Part shown: one piece after another, positions 17,417-24,939 of the stretch
Layout of the letters: each line of letters opens with the position of its first letter
Position numbering within the stretch: position 1 is the first letter of the stretch
Source of the DNA: Actinoplanes lobatus
GTDB taxonomy: Bacteria > Actinomycetota > Actinomycetes > Mycobacteriales > Micromonosporaceae
DNA length: 64,000 nucleotides
Direction: 5' to 3'
NCBI RefSeq assembly: GCF_014205215.1
Contig: NZ_JACHNC010000001.1
Location: forward strand, 1,679,001-1,743,000
Translations under genes and position numbers: made by a program
The notes under the pieces: generated by a model
What the model was told of the DNA's origin: nothing
The model's input: the letters and a program-made list of their open reading frames with translations, nothing else
Database searches by the model: none

Positions 17417-17420
17417 CGCC

Positions 17421-18182
17421 TCAATACGACCCCACCAGCGCCGTGATGATCAGGGCCCACCCGTTGACCAGCACGAACAGCAGCAGTTTGAACGGCAGCG
17501 CCACCGTGACAGGGGGCAGCATCATCATGCCCAGCGACATCAGCGACGCCGATATCACGAGGTCGATGATCAGGAACGGGATGAAGATGACGAACCCGAT
17601 GATGAACGCGGCACGCAGCTCGGACAGCACGAAGGCCGGGATCAGGGTGACCAGCGGAACCTCGTCGATGTTGGCCGGCTTCTCCTGACCGGCCGCCTTG
17701 GTCAGCAGGGCGATCTCTTCCGGCCGGGTCACCTGGTACATGAACTCGCGCAGCGGCTGGACCCCGTCCTCGAACGCCTCGGACTGGGTCTTCTCACCGC
17801 TGAGATAGGGCTGGATGCCCTCCTGGTTGATGGCCGAGAGGGTCGGGCCCATGATGAACATGCTCAGGAACAGCGCCAGCCCGGCGAGTACCTGGTTCGG
17901 CGGCATGCTGGTCAGGCCGAGCGCGTTGCGGGTGATGCCGAGCACCATGAACACCTTGGTGAACGACGTGCAGAGCAGCAGCAGGGCCGGCGCCACCGAG
18001 AGCACGGTCAGCGCGAGGACGATCACCAGGGACGCGGGTGGGCCGCCGTCGGGATTCGTACCGTTGATCTGGATGTCGACGCTCGGTGGCGACGGAGTCG
18101 GCGCGGGAGCCGCCGCGGCGACCTCCGGCAGCAGCACCAGGGTGGCCACCATCAGCAGCAACGGGATCGCGCGCCGGCTCAT
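17421..18182 (-). CDS. fliP: Flagellar export gate protein FliP
   Basis: FliP forms the pentameric core of the flagellar export channel. The 253-residue protein has an N-terminal signal segment (RAIPLLLMVATLVLLPEVAAAA), membrane helices, and the FliP signatures SFTKVFMVLGITRNALGLTSMPPNQVLAGLALFLSMFIMGP and PAFVLSELRAAFIIGFVIFIPFLIIDLVISASLMSLGMMMLPPVTVALPFKLLLFVLVNGW. The C-terminus is full length, so the missing fliQ is not fused to it. It follows fliO by 4 nt. Confidence 0.97.
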   Translation of the reverse strand: MSRRAIPLLLMVATLVLLPEVAAAAPAPTPSPPSVDIQINGTNPDGGPPASLVIVLALTVLSVAPALLLLCTSFTKVFMVLGITRNALGLTSMPPNQVLAGLALFLSMFIMGPTLSAINQEGIQPYLSGEKTQSEAFEDGVQPLREFMYQVTRPEEIALLTKAAGQEKPANIDEVPLVTLIPAFVLSELRAAFIIGFVIFIPFLIIDLVISASLMSLGMMMLPPVTVALPFKLLLFVLVNGWALIITALVGSY

Positions 18183-18186
18183 CGGA

Positions 18187-18609
18187 TCATCGCCTCGTCG
18201 TTCGATCGCGCAGGAACTCGATCGCCGAACCCCAGGTCCGCCGGGAGAGCACCGAACCCTCCAGCCGGCCGTGCCGGCCGTGGTGGCTCGCCGGATGCCG
18301 CCCGGGCAGCTCCTCCGGCTCCACCTCGAGAACGTCCTGGTGTTCCTCGTCCGGCTCGGTCTCGAAGGCGTGTATGTCGGCCTCGCCGAGGAGACTCACC
18401 TGCTGTTCGGTGATCCCCACCACCAGCGCCCGGTCCGCCACCCGGATCACCGCCACCGCCGCGCCCCGGCTGAGCGGCTGGCGGTTGAGCACCGTCAGCG
18501 AGCCGCCGCGGCGGGCGGTGTACGGCCTGCGCATCACCCTGGCCAGCAGCCACATCAGCAACAGGACGACCAGCAGGGCCAGGATCATCCGGACGGCGGA
18601 GGGGATCAA
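18187..18609 (-). CDS. fliO: Flagellar biosynthesis protein FliO
   Basis: FliO is a small bitopic protein that helps FliP assemble into the export gate. The 140-residue product has one membrane helix (about residues 10-26, RMILALLVVLLLMWLLARVM) and a short beta-rich FliO domain (LTVLNRQPLSRGAAVAVIRVADRALVVGITEQQVSLL). TTG at 18609 is chosen because GGAG lies 8 nt upstream, overlapping the fliN stop; ATG at 18588 would remove part of the N-terminus. Its position between fliN and fliP is canonical. Confidence 0.88.
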   Translation of the reverse strand: MIPSAVRMILALLVVLLLMWLLARVMRRPYTARRGGSLTVLNRQPLSRGAAVAVIRVADRALVVGITEQQVSLLGEADIHAFETEPDEEHQDVLEVEPEELPGRHPASHHGRHGRLEGSVLSRRTWGSAIEFLRDRTTRR

Positions 18610-18614
18610 GGCGG

Positions 18615-19367
18615 CTACTCCGTACCGGGGGAGACGATCTCGGTGATCCGGATGCCGAAGTTCTCGTCCACCACGACGACCTCGCCGCGGGCGATCAGCC
18701 GGCCGTTGACCAGCAGGTCGGCCGGGCTTCCGGCGGCCCGGTCCAGCTCGACGATCGCGCCCGGGGTGAGCGACAGCAGCTCCCGCACACTCATCCGGGT
18801 CCGGCCCAGCTCGGCCGAGACCTCCATCTCGACGTCGTAGAGCATGTCCAGCCCGCGCCGGCCGCCGGACCCCTGGACCGGTGCCGCACGCTGGGCGACG
18901 TCCACCGCGCCGGGGTCGTCGCCGGGCCACTGGCTCAGGGCGAGAGCGACGACCGCGCGTACCTCGGACTCGTCGCGCAGCGGCACCGCGACGGCGCCCT
19001 CCTTCACGGCGAGCGCGCTGAGCGCGACCTCGGGCTCCATCAGCTGACCGGGATCCAGGACCACCGGGCCGAACACCCGGGCCGCCGCCTCCAGGGCCGG
19101 GCGGACCGCCGCGGTCAGGTCCAGCTCACCGAGCGGGCTCTCCCGCAGGGCGGTCGCCAGGTCCTGGCCGACCACCACCACGACCTCACCTGAGGCCGCG
19201 CCGGTGAACCGGGCCGTGATCGCCTGCCCCTCGATCGCCGTCCCCGCGCCCGGCGCCACCGGGTCGGCGACCGTCAGGGTGTAGCTGGTGGGCAGGACGG
19301 CCAGTGCGGCTTCGGCGGCGTTCCGGGCAAGACCGAGCTGGGAAACAGACATGGTGGGCGCTGTCAT
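18615..19367 (-). CDS. fliN: Flagellar motor switch protein FliN (long form, FliY-like)
   Basis: FliN forms the base of the switch C-ring. The 250-residue protein is longer than enteric FliN (about 140). The C-terminal 75 residues are the SpoA-type FliN domain (LYDVEMEVSAELGRTRMSVRELLSLTPGAIVELDRAAGSPADLLVNGRLIARGEVVVVDENFGIRITEIV). The first 170 residues form an extra domain with GEVVVVVGQDLATAL, reminiscent of the CheC-like half of FliY, though no clear phosphatase ExxN pair is visible. Its ATG overlaps the fliM stop (ATGA). Confidence 0.93.
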   Translation of the reverse strand: MTAPTMSVSQLGLARNAAEAALAVLPTSYTLTVADPVAPGAGTAIEGQAITARFTGAASGEVVVVVGQDLATALRESPLGELDLTAAVRPALEAAARVFGPVVLDPGQLMEPEVALSALAVKEGAVAVPLRDESEVRAVVALALSQWPGDDPGAVDVAQRAAPVQGSGGRRGLDMLYDVEMEVSAELGRTRMSVRELLSLTPGAIVELDRAAGSPADLLVNGRLIARGEVVVVDENFGIRITEIVSPGTE

Positions 19368-20314
19368 GGGCGGCCAGACTCCTTGGACGGGCTCTCGTTG
19401 GACGACGGCACGACGAGACAGGCGAGCCGGGTGCCCTGGTTACCGGGAACCGCATGAGCGAAGACGATGTCGGCGGTGGTCACCTCGAGCGGCCGGCTGG
19501 TCGGGTGTCCCAGCGGGACGACGTCACCGGGACGTAGATCCACGATGTCATCGGTACGCATCCGAATGGGGTGGAATCGCACTGCTACGTCGATCGGAGC
19601 GGCGGAAAGTCCGGCGGTCAGGTTGCGCCGGGCCCGATCCCGCACCTCCCGCTCGGCGGCGCTGAGCACCACCGCCTCGGTCCGCTCCAGCACCGACAGC
19701 ATGGCGTTGAACGGCAGGCAGATGGTGGAGAGGCACTCCTCCGCGCCGACCTTGGTCTCGAACGACGCCACCACCACGGCGTCACCGGGCGCATGGGCAC
19801 GCAGGAACTGCGCGTTGTACTCGATCTCCTTGAGCTTCGGCCGGAGGTCGACCATGCTCTCGAAGCCGTACCGCAGCTCGCCCAGCATCCGGTCGAGCAG
19901 GCCGCGCAGCAGCGGCATCTCCACCTCGGTCAGCGGCCGCTCCGGTTGGGTGCCACCGGGACCGCCGAGCATGTGGTCGATCGCGGTCATCACCGTGGGC
20001 TGTGCTATCTCCAGCAGGCCCGTGCCGGGCAGCGGGTCGAGGGCCACCACCGCGATGATCGTCGGGGTGACGAGCGAGGAGACGTACTCCTCGTAGGTCA
20101 GCTGCTCGATGGAGATCAACGAGACATTGCTGACCGCCCGGAGCCGGGTGGTCAGCAGGGTGCCACAGCTGCGCGCGTACGTCTCGAAGGCGATCTGCAG
20201 CGTGCGGACGTGGTCACGGGAGAGCTTGATCGGGCGCCGGAAGTCGTACGCGGTCGGGCCTCCGCCCTGGCCGCGACGTGACATCCTGCCGGGGGTACGG
20301 GAAGCGGTCGTCAC
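19364..20314 (-). CDS. fliM: Flagellar motor switch protein FliM
   Basis: FliM binds CheY-P and couples it to rotor direction. The 316-residue protein carries YDFRRPIKLSRDHVRTLQIAFETYARSCGTLLTTRLR at the start, a CheC-like middle domain (GPGGTQPERPLTEVEMPLLRGLLDRML) and a C-terminal SpoA domain (DIVDLRPGDVVPLGHP). It starts GTG at 20314, only 9 nt after the -10 of a FliA-type promoter, so the mRNA may be leaderless; an ATG at 20284 is the alternative. A CheY-binding motif at the extreme N-terminus (LSQxEIDxL) is not evident. Confidence 0.95.
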   Translation of the reverse strand: MTTASRTPGRMSRRGQGGGPTAYDFRRPIKLSRDHVRTLQIAFETYARSCGTLLTTRLRAVSNVSLISIEQLTYEEYVSSLVTPTIIAVVALDPLPGTGLLEIAQPTVMTAIDHMLGGPGGTQPERPLTEVEMPLLRGLLDRMLGELRYGFESMVDLRPKLKEIEYNAQFLRAHAPGDAVVVASFETKVGAEECLSTICLPFNAMLSVLERTEAVVLSAAEREVRDRARRNLTAGLSAAPIDVAVRFHPIRMRTDDIVDLRPGDVVPLGHPTSRPLEVTTADIVFAHAVPGNQGTRLACLVVPSSNESPSKESGRP

Positions 20315-20323
20315 GTCGTCCTC

Positions 20324-20349
20324 ATCGGCTCACTTACCGATCCGCTGAG
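20324..20349 (-). promoter_or_regulatory. FliA-type promoter for the fliM-fliN-fliO-fliP-fliR unit
   Basis: On the - strand, CTCA (20349-20346) and GCCGAT (20329-20324) are 16 nt apart. The -10 ends 9 nt before the fliM GTG. This is consistent with a separate unit after the fliL terminator. Confidence 0.65.
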
Positions 20350-20379
20350 CCGTGGCGGCGCTTTCCGCCGTTCTTGGCA

Positions 20380-20416
20380 CCGATGGGCGGGTCGCACACG
20401 GCGACCCGCCCATCGG
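20380..20416 (-). terminator. Terminator after fliL
   Basis: A perfect 16-bp stem (20380-20395 with 20401-20416) has a 5-nt loop and lies 7 nt beyond the fliL stop on the - strand. It separates flbD-motA-motB-fliL from the fliM unit. Confidence 0.85.
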
Positions 20417-20423
20417 CCCGCGG

Positions 20424-20879
20424 TCACTGGGTCACGAAGGAGGTGAAGTAGATGTCCATGACCATCTGCTTGTCGTCCTTCTCGTAGGCCTTCTCGACCT
20501 TCTCCAGCAGCTCGCCCTTGAGCTTGACGCGCCCCGCCTCGGTGGAGAGCTCAGCGACGGTGCGGCCGGTGTACTGCTCGATCGCGAGGTTCAGCGCCTC
20601 GCTGGTGTCGATCTCCTCCTCGCCGGCCTTCTTGGTCATCTGGAGGGCGAACCCGACCTTCAGGTAGTGCCCGTCCGCGAGGTTCACCGTGAGCGGGTTC
20701 TCGATCGCGAACACCACGCCCTTCTCCGGCTTCTCCTCGGCCGAGGCCGAGTCGCTGCGGAGCATGAAGAACGCCCCGACGCCGCCGCCACCCAGCAGGA
20801 CCATCACGAGGGCGATGACGATCATCATCATCTTGTTCGACTTCGGCTCCTGAGCAGCCGTTTCCATCTCGTCAGACAT
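20424..20879 (-). CDS. fliL: Flagellar basal body-associated protein FliL
   Basis: FliL sits around the stator and modulates MotA/MotB. The 151-residue product has a short cytosolic tail, one membrane helix (about residues 17-36, MMMIVIALVMVLLGGGGVGAFF) and a periplasmic stomatin-like domain (NPLTVNLADGHYLKVGFALQMTKKAGEEEID; LEKVEKAYEKDDKQMVMDIYFTSFVTQ). It starts 18 nt after motB, as in many clusters, and is followed by a strong terminator. Confidence 0.94.
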   Translation of the reverse strand: MSDEMETAAQEPKSNKMMMIVIALVMVLLGGGGVGAFFMLRSDSASAEEKPEKGVVFAIENPLTVNLADGHYLKVGFALQMTKKAGEEEIDTSEALNLAIEQYTGRTVAELSTEAGRVKLKGELLEKVEKAYEKDDKQMVMDIYFTSFVTQ

Positions 20880-20897
20880 CAGAAGAATCCCTCGGAA

Positions 20898-21911
20898 TCA
20901 GTCGTGGGTGGTGGTGCTGGTGGCCGGGGTGGCGGTCTTCGCCTGCTCGGCCTTGATCTCGGCCAGGTACTCGGCCGTGGTCTGCCCGGTGTGCAGCTTG
21001 CCGTCGGTGCCGGCCGCGGAGGGCAGCAGCGCCGCCTGCTCGGGCGTGAGCTGGGTCAGGACGACGACGTCCACCCGGCGGTTCTGGGTGATCGAGCGGG
21101 GGTCCTTCGGGTCGATGAGCGGCTTGGTGTCGGAGAAGCCCACCGCGGTGAGCCGCTTCTTCGCCACGCCGTGGTCGGTGAGGAACCGGACCGTGGTCGA
21201 GGCGCGGGCCGCGGAGAGCTCCCAGCCGCTCGGGTAGAAGGTGGTCTTCGACTTGAGCTGGTTGGTGTGGCCGTCCACCTCGATGTTGTTCGGCAGCTTC
21301 ACCAGCGTCGGGGCGATCGCGTTCAGGATCTTCTCGCCGCCCTTCTGCAGCTCGGCGCGGTTGCCGGCGAAGACCACCTCGTTGGTGACGATGGTGACCA
21401 CCAGGCCGCGCTGGTCGATGGTGAACTTCGCGCTGTTGAGCAGCTTCTGCGCCACGAGCGCGTCGGCGATCTTCCGCTCGATCGCCTTCAGGTTCTCGAC
21501 CTCCCCGGCCGCCTTCTGAGCGTCGGCCGAGGCCCGCTTGCGATCCTCGGCCTTGACGGCCCGCTCGACCGCTTCCTTCTGCTTCTTGGTCATGCCATCG
21601 GTGCCGGAGGTGCCGTCGTCCGGGTTGGAACCCGGTTCGATCTGCACCAGCTGCGCGCTGTTGGCCGAACCGTCGAGCGGAGCCTTGTTGCCCTGGAAGG
21701 CGACGGTCGGGGCACCGAATCCGGCCGACAGACCGGACGCCAGCTGGGCGAACTTCTTCTGGTCTACGCTGCTCATCGAGAAGAGCACCACGAAGAGGAC
21801 GAACAGCAGGGTCAACATGTCCGCGTACGACACGAGCCAGCGCTCGTGGTTGACGTGCTCCTCGTGTTCCTCGTGCTTCTGCTTGCGCTTACGGCCCCCG
21901 CCGGAACTCAT
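20898..21911 (-). CDS. motB: Flagellar stator protein MotB
   Basis: MotB is the peptidoglycan-anchored stator subunit that carries the proton path. The 337-residue protein has a Lys/His/Glu-rich N-terminus, one membrane helix, and the critical Asp31 in SYADMLTLLFVLFVVLFS. A plug/linker region follows, then a C-terminal OmpA-like peptidoglycan-binding domain (YPSGWELSAARASTTVRFLTDHGVAKKRLTAVGFSDTKPL). Asp at position 31 without other obvious sodium-type residues suggests proton coupling (inference). It follows motA by 5 nt. Confidence 0.96.
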   Translation of the reverse strand: MSSGGGRKRKQKHEEHEEHVNHERWLVSYADMLTLLFVLFVVLFSMSSVDQKKFAQLASGLSAGFGAPTVAFQGNKAPLDGSANSAQLVQIEPGSNPDDGTSGTDGMTKKQKEAVERAVKAEDRKRASADAQKAAGEVENLKAIERKIADALVAQKLLNSAKFTIDQRGLVVTIVTNEVVFAGNRAELQKGGEKILNAIAPTLVKLPNNIEVDGHTNQLKSKTTFYPSGWELSAARASTTVRFLTDHGVAKKRLTAVGFSDTKPLIDPKDPRSITQNRRVDVVVLTQLTPEQAALLPSAAGTDGKLHTGQTTAEYLAEIKAEQAKTATPATSTTTHD

Positions 21912-21916
21912 CTAGA

Positions 21917-22708
21917 TCAGGCCGCCTTCCTGCTCGATGCCGCGGCTTCGGCCTTCTTCATCTCGTCCGGCGGCAGCAGGCTGCGCAGCTTCTGGGCAAC
22001 CAGACGCGGGTTCGAGCCGGACTGGATGGCCAGGACTCCGTCGATCACCAGCTCCATCTCCTCGGCCTCGATCGCGCTCAGCCGGCCGAGACGGGAGGCC
22101 ATCGGAAGGAAGATCATGTTGGCGCTCAGCACGCCCCAGAGGGTCGCGACGAACGCGGCAGCGATCGAGTGGCCGAGGGTCTCCGGCTTGTCCAGGTTCT
22201 CCAGGACGTGGACCAGGCCCATCACCGTGCCGATGATGCCGATCGTCGGGGCGTAGCCACCCATGCCCTCGAAGAACTTCACACCGGCCTTGTCGGCCTT
22301 CTTCTTCGCGGCGACCTCGGCGTGCAGGATGTCGTGCAGCTCGTCCGGGTCGGTGCCGTCGATGGCCAGCTGCAGGCCCCGCTTGAGGAACGGGTGCTTG
22401 ACCGTCTTGACCGCGTCCTCGAGAGCCAGCAGGCCCTCACGACGGGCCCGCTCGGCCAGCTTCACCACGCTGTCGAGCAGCTCGGCGGGCGGGGTGACCT
22501 TGCTGGTGAAGGCCTTCTTGAGCTGGTTGATGAAACCGCCGGCGTCCTTCATGACGCCGCCGGCCATGGCTGCCGCGAAGGCGCCGCCGAAGACCAGCAG
22601 CATTGCCGGGAACAGCAGGATGGAGACGGGCGAGCCGCCTTCCAGGATCTGGACGGTGAAAACGATCGCCAATCCGGCGACGATACCGACGATGCTAGCG
22701 AGGTCCAT
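21917..22708 (-). CDS. motA: Flagellar stator protein MotA
   Basis: MotA surrounds MotB and exerts torque on FliG. The 263-residue protein has four membrane segments and the family motifs ASIVGIVAGLAIVFTVQILEGG, LLFPAMLLVFGGAFAAAM, a cytosolic region with VKLAERARREGLLALED and HPFLKRGLQLAIDGTD, and FEGMGGYAPTIGIIGTVMGLVHVLENL. ATG 22708 overlaps the flbD stop (ATGA), so an extended upstream reading is not used. motA-motB-fliL form one unit with flbD. Confidence 0.96.
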   Translation of the reverse strand: MDLASIVGIVAGLAIVFTVQILEGGSPVSILLFPAMLLVFGGAFAAAMAGGVMKDAGGFINQLKKAFTSKVTPPAELLDSVVKLAERARREGLLALEDAVKTVKHPFLKRGLQLAIDGTDPDELHDILHAEVAAKKKADKAGVKFFEGMGGYAPTIGIIGTVMGLVHVLENLDKPETLGHSIAAAFVATLWGVLSANMIFLPMASRLGRLSAIEAEEMELVIDGVLAIQSGSNPRLVAQKLRSLLPPDEMKKAEAAASSRKAA

Positions 22709-22989
22709 CAGCGTTCCTTCCGGTGCATCGGGAGCACCTTGGCTTCGAGTTCGCTGTCCAGGGCAGAGGAGGAGCTGGTCGCGGGCTCCGGCTCCAGGCG
22801 GCTGGCCTGGGCGATCAGAGAAGCGCGGTAGTGACGGACCGAGTCGATGAATTCGGGCACGGACTCGGCGACGATGTACTTGGTGCCGTCCACCAGGGTG
22901 ACGACCGTGTCGGGCGTGCACTCGACGCGCTCGACCAGGTCCGGGTTCAGTGCGAACACGGCTCCATTGATACGGGTTACGAGGATCAC
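22708..22989 (-). CDS. flbD: Flagellar FlbD-family protein
   Basis: FlbD (SwrD-type) is a small protein found between flgE and motA/fliL in Gram-positive flagellar clusters and is linked to motor power in Bacillus. The 93-residue product starts with the family motif VILVTRINGAVFALNPDLVERVECTPDTVVTLVDGTKYIVAESVPEFIDSV. The GTG at 22989 is chosen because it begins exactly at that motif with AAGGA 8 nt upstream. The tail after residue 60 is charged and variable. It is transcribed from a FliA-type promoter with a TcrA-box-like site. Confidence 0.92.
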   Translation of the reverse strand: MILVTRINGAVFALNPDLVERVECTPDTVVTLVDGTKYIVAESVPEFIDSVRHYRASLIAQASRLEPEPATSSSSALDSELEAKVLPMHRKER

Positions 22990-23049
22990 GACATCCGTCC
23001 TTGGTACGTCTTCGGCTGGTTGGACCGTCCGTGGCCCGACACTGGTCAA

Positions 23050-23076
23050 TTCGGCTGACCGCCGGTTGCCTATGAG
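23050..23076 (-). promoter_or_regulatory. FliA-type promoter for flbD-motA-motB-fliL
   Basis: On the - strand, CTCA (23076-23073) and GCCGAA (23055-23050) are 17 nt apart. A leader of about 55 nt follows to the flbD GTG. Confidence 0.7.
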
Positions 23077-23083
23077 TTAAAGG

Positions 23084-23101
23084 CGGTCGCTATCCGGGTG
23101 C
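23084..23101 (-). promoter_or_regulatory. TcrA-box-like direct repeat upstream of flbD promoter
   Basis: On the - strand, GCACCCG-GATA-GCGACCG fits the GCA(A/C)CCG-N4-GCA(A/C)CCG pattern with one mismatch. It ends 7 nt before the CTCA element, the same spacing as at flgB (2275-2303). Confidence 0.65.
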
Positions 23102-23130
23102 GAACAGCGGCCCGGAGGCGCGCACGGAAA

Positions 23131-23164
23131 CGGCCGGGACGGGCACGAATGCCCATCCCGGCCG
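23131..23164 (-). terminator. Terminator after flgE
   Basis: A 14-bp stem (23131-23144 with 23151-23164) has a 6-nt loop. The single imperfect position becomes a G-U pair only in the - strand RNA, which fits its use as the flgE terminator. Confidence 0.8.
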
Positions 23165-23183
23165 ACCTGGCTCGGGTGCCGGT

Positions 23184-24437
23184 TTAACGCTTCATGCTGA
23201 CGAGCTCCTGTAGGAGTTCGTCGGAGGTGGTGATGATGCGGGAGTTCGCCTGGAAGCCGCGCTGGGCGACGACCAGATTGGTGAACTCCTGTGCGAGGTC
23301 GACGTTCGACATCTCCAGCGCACCGCCGACGAGTTGGCCCATGCCGCCCGAACCCGCCTCGCCGACCTGGGCGTACCCGGAGTTGACAGTGCTCCGGAAT
23401 TGCGAGTTGCCGACCTTCTCCAGACCGTTGGGGTTGGTGAAGGTGGCCACGGCGACCTGACCGAGCACCTGCTTGAGGCCGTTGCTGAAGACACCGACGA
23501 TCTCACCGGTGTTGGAGACCGTGAACCCGGTCGACGTCAGCGTGCCGGCCGTCTGGCCGTCGGTGCTGAACACCCGGGCGTCGGACTGGCCCGAATACAT
23601 GGTCATGTCGGAGACGTTGACCTTGTATTCGTCGGGGCCGCCGAGGTCGAAGGTGATGTTGCCGTCGGTGTCCATGGGCGGCGCGGTGCCCGCGCCGGGC
23701 CTGCCGGTCGCCATGTCGAGGGTCACCGGCATGCCCACCACGGTGCCGTCCGCCTTGGTGAGGGTCACCGTCCAGTCCGTCGATGCCGGGGCGGGGCTGG
23801 TGTTCCGTTTGAACTCGACGGTGGCGGTGCTGGTCGCACCACTGTTGTCGTAGACCCTGACCGGGATGGTGACCGTGTCGTCGACCGCCGGGGCAGGCGG
23901 CACGTCACTGCTCAGATTGCCCTTGAGCCCCATCTGGCTGGTCCTCGCCGGCGGGATGGAGGCACCTACCGGCATCCGGATGTCGCCCGGCTGCCCCGCC
24001 GAGTTGACCACGCCGTTCACCCCGGTCCAACCCTGGATCGGCTCACCGCTGCTGGTGACCAGCGTTCCGTTCGCGTCGACGGAGAACGAGCCGGCCCGGG
24101 TGTAGAGCATCTCGTTCCCGCTACGGGTGACGAAGAAGCCGTCGCCCTGGATCAGCATGTCGCCGGCTCGGCCGGTGGTCTGCGTCGAACCCTGGGCGAA
24201 GTTCGTGTTGATGGCGCTGACCTTGACGCCGAGACCGACCTGGGCGGGGTTGGTGCCACCCTGACCGCCCTGTGGGGAGCCGGCCGCGTACATCATCTGG
24301 CTCAGCGTGTCGGTGAACTGGATCTGGGACGACTTGTAGCCGGCCGTGTTGACGTTCGCGATGTTGTTGCCGGTCACGTCGATCATTCGCTGGTGGGCGT
24401 TGAGACCGCTGATGCCGGAATAGAGGGAACGCAGCAT
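23184..24437 (-). CDS. flgE: Flagellar hook protein FlgE
   Basis: FlgE polymerises into the hook, the universal joint of the flagellum. The 417-residue protein has the N-terminal export/assembly motif (LRSLYSGISGLNAHQRMIDVTGNNIANVNTAGYKSSQIQF), the FlgE/F/G domain (MLIQGDGFFVTRSG, YTRAGSFSVDANG) and the C-terminal helix (GGALEMSNVDLAQEFTNLVVAQRGFQANSRIITTSDELLQELVSM). It follows flgD by 34 nt and ends at its own terminator. The length is typical for Gram-positive FlgE. Confidence 0.97.
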   Translation of the reverse strand: MLRSLYSGISGLNAHQRMIDVTGNNIANVNTAGYKSSQIQFTDTLSQMMYAAGSPQGGQGGTNPAQVGLGVKVSAINTNFAQGSTQTTGRAGDMLIQGDGFFVTRSGNEMLYTRAGSFSVDANGTLVTSSGEPIQGWTGVNGVVNSAGQPGDIRMPVGASIPPARTSQMGLKGNLSSDVPPAPAVDDTVTIPVRVYDNSGATSTATVEFKRNTSPAPASTDWTVTLTKADGTVVGMPVTLDMATGRPGAGTAPPMDTDGNITFDLGGPDEYKVNVSDMTMYSGQSDARVFSTDGQTAGTLTSTGFTVSNTGEIVGVFSNGLKQVLGQVAVATFTNPNGLEKVGNSQFRSTVNSGYAQVGEAGSGGMGQLVGGALEMSNVDLAQEFTNLVVAQRGFQANSRIITTSDELLQELVSMKR

Positions 24438-24471
24438 GTAAGACGTCCTTAGAAGAGCTGGGAAAGACGGA

Positions 24472-24903
24472 CTAGGCGGTCTTTGCGTCGGTCATGATTT
24501 CCGTGACCTTGGACAGCTGTACATCCGTGTTCCCGACCCTGAGCGTCGGTTCGCTGTCTCCGTTGAGCTTCGCCGAGCTGATCACACCGGTCTGTAGCGC
24601 ACCGAACTCGTCCATGTACGTGACCGTCTTGCCGACCAGCGAACTAGCACCGATCATGCGCTGCGACTGCAGCATCTCGACCATGTCCTCGAGCTTCTCG
24701 ACCTGGGTGAACTGGGCGGTCTGCGCCATGAAGGCGGTCGAGTCGGCGGGCTTGGTGGGATCCTGGTACTTCAACTGCGCGACGAGGAGCTTCATGAACG
24801 TGTCCTTGTCGGCGAGCGTCTTGCTCCTGGCCGAGGCCGCGTTGGCCGCGGCCACTCCCTGATAGGCATCGGCGCCGGTGGGTCCGGACATCGGTGAGGT
24901 CAT
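24472..24903 (-). CDS. flgD: Flagellar hook cap scaffold protein FlgD
   Basis: FlgD caps the growing hook. The 143-residue protein has the conserved segment KDTFMKLLVAQLKYQDPTKPADSTAFMAQTAQFTQVEKLEDM (residues 33-75) and the small beta domain after GASSLVGKTVTYMD. It is shorter than enteric FlgD and lacks most of the Tudor/FnIII region, as in many Gram-positive versions. It opens a flgD-flgE unit under its own FliA-type promoter. In most clusters it directly follows fliK; here it is displaced and inverted. Confidence 0.95.
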   Translation of the reverse strand: MTSPMSGPTGADAYQGVAAANAASARSKTLADKDTFMKLLVAQLKYQDPTKPADSTAFMAQTAQFTQVEKLEDMVEMLQSQRMIGASSLVGKTVTYMDEFGALQTGVISSAKLNGDSEPTLRVGNTDVQLSKVTEIMTDAKTA

Positions 24904-24939
24904 CGACTTCTCCTGTCCCGTAGCTGGCTCAACCTAAGC

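Noticed and set aside
22709..23049. 113-residue version of FlbD starting at 23049
   Set aside because: The extra N-terminus includes the DNA of the FliA-type promoter. The family always begins at the V/M-I-x-L-T-R-L/I-N-G motif, which GTG 22989 gives.
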